Positions 62,100 to 64,000 of a stretch of DNA of 64,000 bases are shown here, in pieces. The notes beneath the pieces were generated by a model. That model searched no databases. It was not told the origin of the DNA and was given only the letters and a program-made list of their open reading frames with translations. This DNA is from Rhizobium sp. FKL33 (GTDB taxonomy: Bacteria; Pseudomonadota; Alphaproteobacteria; Rhizobiales; Rhizobiaceae), in contig NZ_STFX01000016.1 of the NCBI RefSeq assembly GCF_005222915.1, forward strand, positions 1 to 64,000. Direction: 5' to 3'. Made by a program: the position numbers and the translations under genes. Each line of letters begins with the position of its first letter. The stretch's first letter is position 1.

Positions 62100-64000
62100 T
62101 CAAGCCTTGTTGGTCGCCTCGACCACCGCCAGCGCAGCCATATTGACCACACCGCGCGAGGTCACCGAGCTCGACAGGATATGCGCCGGCAACGCCGCGC
62201 CCAAGAGGATCGGACCGACATGCAGCGCGTCCATCATGGTGCGGACGATGCCGAGCGAGATATTGGCGGCGTCGAGATTGGGGAAGACCAGGAGATTGGC
62301 TTCGCCCGTCAGGGTCGAATTCGGCATGGCGCGCTTGCGCAGCGCCTCGTTGAGCGCCGAGCCGCCCTGCATTTCGCCGTCGACTTCAAGCTCGGGCGCG
62401 CGCTCTCGCACCAGAGCCAGCGCCTGGCGCATTTTGCTGGCGCTTTCGGAATCGCGCGAGCCGAAATTGGAATGCGCGAGCAGCGCCGCCTTCGGCGCGA
62501 TGTTGAAGCGCCGCATTTCCTCGGCCGCCAGAATCGTCATCTCGGCGACTTCGGCTGCGGTCGGATTATGCGTCACGAACGTGTCGGCGAAGAACAGCGC
62601 GCCGCTCTGGGCGGTGATCAGCAGGCTGAGGCCGGAGAAGGCGCAGGCGCCCTTCTTGCGGCCGATGATCTGCTCGACATCACGCAGATGCTTGTCGAAC
62701 TGGCCTTCGAGACCGCAGATCAGCGCATCGGCGTCGCCGCGCTTGACGGCGAGCGCGCCGATGACCGTGTTGTTGGTGCGGACCGTGGTGCGCGCGGCTT
62801 CCGGGTTGACGCCCTGGCGGCCGACCAGCGAAAAGTAGAGATCGGCATAGTCGCGGAAGCGCGGATCGTTTTCCGGATTGACGATGTCGAAGTCTTCCCC
62901 GGGCTGAATGCGCAGACCATAGCGCTTGAGACGGGTTTCGATGACCTGCGGACGACCGACCAGCACCGAGCGGGCGATGTTTTCTTCCTTCATCACCTGG
63001 GCGGCGCGCAGCACGCGCTCGTCTTCGCCTTCGGCGAAGATCACCCGCTTCTGGGGTGCTGCCTTGGCGGCGGCGAAAACAGGCTTCATGACGAAACCGG
63101 AACGGAAGACGAAGCGGTTCAGCTGGTCGAGATAGGCCTCATAATCCTGAATCGGCCGGGCGGCGACGCCGGTTTCCTCCGCGGCCTTGGCGACCGCAGG
63201 CGCGATGCGCAGGATGAGGCGCTGGTCGAAGGGCGACGGAATGAGATAGTCGGGCCCGAAGATCGGCGTTTCGCCTGAATAGGCGCGGGCCGCGACATCC
63301 GAGGGCTCCTCGCGGGCCAGCCCGGCGATTGCCTTCACTGCGGCCATCTTCATGGCCTCGTTGATGGTGCGCGCGCCGCAATCCAGCGCGCCGCGGAAAA
63401 TATAGGGGAAGCAGAGGACGTTGTTGACCTGGTTGGGGAAATCCGACCGACCCGTGCAGATCATCGCGTCAGGACGCACGGCGCGCGCCTCTTCCGGCAT
63501 GATCTCCGGATTGGGATTGGCCAGCGCCATGATCAGCGGCTTCTCAGCCATCTGGCTGAGAAGTTCCGGCTTCAAGACGCCGGCGGCGGAGAGGCCGAGG
63601 AACACGTCGGCGCCGCCGATGGAGTCGGCCAGCACGCGCTTGTCGCTGTCCTGCTCATAGACAGACTTCCAAGGGTCCATCAGCACTTCGCGGCCCTTGT
63701 AGACCAGGCCTTCGAGATCGTGGACCCAGATATTTTCGCGCTTGGCGCCGAGTTCGACCAGCAGGTTGAGGCAGGCGAGCGCGGCGGCGCCAGCGCCGGA
63801 AGCGACGATCTTGACCTTGGATATATCCTTGCCGGCGAGTTCGAGCCCGTTGAGAATGGCGGCGGCGACGATGATGGCGGTGCCGTGCTGGTCGTCATGG
63901 AACACGGGAATGTTCATCTTGGCGCGCAGCTGGCGCTCGACCTCGAAACATTCCGGGGCCTTGATGTCCTCGAGATTGATGCCGCCGAAGGTCGGCTCGA
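62100..64000 (-). CDS. maeB: NADP-dependent malic enzyme with phosphotransacetylase-like domain (5' end outside window)
   Basis: Decarboxylates malate to pyruvate with NAD(P)+. The visible 632 residues run without a break into the right edge ([20 protein letters not shown] precedes the apparent [19 protein letters not shown]), so the true start is beyond the window. The malic-enzyme part shows the HDDQHGTAI motif and NAD(P)-binding [20 protein letters not shown]; from about the middle on ([20 protein letters not shown] onwards) it has the phosphotransacetylase-like domain typical of proteobacterial MaeB, usually regulatory rather than catalytic. A probable terminator follows. Confidence 0.95.
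   Translation of the reverse strand, partial: EPTFGGINLEDIKAPECFEVERQLRAKMNIPVFHDDQHGTAIIVAAAILNGLELAGKDISKVKIVASGAGAAALACLNLLVELGAKRENIWVHDLEGLVYKGREVLMDPWKSVYEQDSDKRVLADSIGGADVFLGLSAAGVLKPELLSQMAEKPLIMALANPNPEIMPEEARAVRPDAMICTGRSDFPNQVNNVLCFPYIFRGALDCGARTINEAMKMAAVKAIAGLAREEPSDVAARAYSGETPIFGPDYLIPSPFDQRLILRIAPAVAKAAEETGVAARPIQDYEAYLDQLNRFVFRSGFVMKPVFAAAKAAPQKRVIFAEGEDERVLRAAQVMKEENIARSVLVGRPQVIETRLKRYGLRIQPGEDFDIVNPENDPRFRDYADLYFSLVGRQGVNPEAARTTVRTNNTVIGALAVKRGDADALICGLEGQFDKHLRDVEQIIGRKKGACAFSGLSLLITAQSGALFFADTFVTHNPTAAEVAEMTILAAEEMRRFNIAPKAALLAHSNFGSRDSESASKMRQALALVRERAPELEVDGEMQGGSALNEALRKRAMPNSTLTGEANLLVFPNLDAANISLGIVRTMMDALHVGPILLGAALPAHILSSSVTSRGVVNMAALAVVEATNKA

Overview
The window reads as the chromosome of a GC-rich alphaproteobacterium of the order Hyphomicrobiales (Rhizobiales). 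This rests on gene content rather than any marker RNA: an Atu4866-family protein, a BacA/SbmA-type peptide transporter, AglA-type alpha-glucosidase, non-pyrrolysine MttB homologue, cytochrome-linked urate hydroxylase PuuD, RpoE-ChrR sigma/anti-sigma pair, FtrA-rhodanese pair and malic enzyme with a phosphotransacetylase tail. I would not name a genus. No rRNA, tRNA, CRISPR array or prophage was seen.

Layout. (1) 1-2.5 kb: the last 20 codons of an IS630-like transposase abut a type ISP restriction-modification gene whose 5' half is gone; a small companion gene follows. (2) 2.5-11.6 kb: adenine deaminase, small hypothetical genes, an AraC regulator, then a metal block (His/Met-rich secreted protein, Tat-exported multicopper oxidase, cupredoxin, FTR1 permease) with a vapBC pair inserted on the opposite strand, a GNAT enzyme and a K+ channel. 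(3) 11.6-22.1 kb: purine catabolism on the minus strand (guaD, puuD, xdhABC) with a sulfotransferase and a TPR gene in its midst. Together with ade it covers adenine and guanine to urate and 5-hydroxyisourate. (4) 22.3-31.5 kb: glpK, a Phd/VapC pair, a flavin monooxygenase, methionine aminopeptidase, small stress/secreted proteins, an MFS transporter, a compositionally foreign bacA and a polysaccharide deacetylase. (5) 31.8-39.7 kb: alpha-glucosidase, KDG kinase, a GT4 glycosyltransferase, a trans-sulfuration PLP enzyme, der with its YfgM-like neighbour, and NnrU. (6) 39.8-49.9 kb: a 1205-residue multi-PAS hybrid kinase that lacks its phospho-acceptor histidine, divergent from an MttB homologue; a DEAD-box RNA helicase with a long leader; an RTX protein; a third vapBC pair. 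(7) 50-64 kb: aldehyde dehydrogenase; a transglutaminase/alpha-E/ATP-grasp operon; an ECF sigma factor with its ChrR-type anti-sigma factor under an apparently perfect autoregulatory promoter; a DMT exporter; an endonuclease/phosphatase-fold protein and cardiolipin synthase; ftrA and a divergent rhodanese; and maeB running off the right edge.

The observations I rate highest are two signalling proteins that keep their architecture but have lost canonical key residues: the hybrid kinase (His to Val in the H-box) and the ChrR protein (both zinc-ligand cysteines replaced by serine, histidine ligands and cupin site kept). Next are the self-regulatory TGATCC-N18-TAAGA promoter that lies almost on top of the longest sigma-factor start, the multicopper oxidase/cupredoxin/FTR1 iron-uptake-like block, the ATP-grasp/alpha-E/transglutaminase operon, and the AT-rich insert-like body of bacA.
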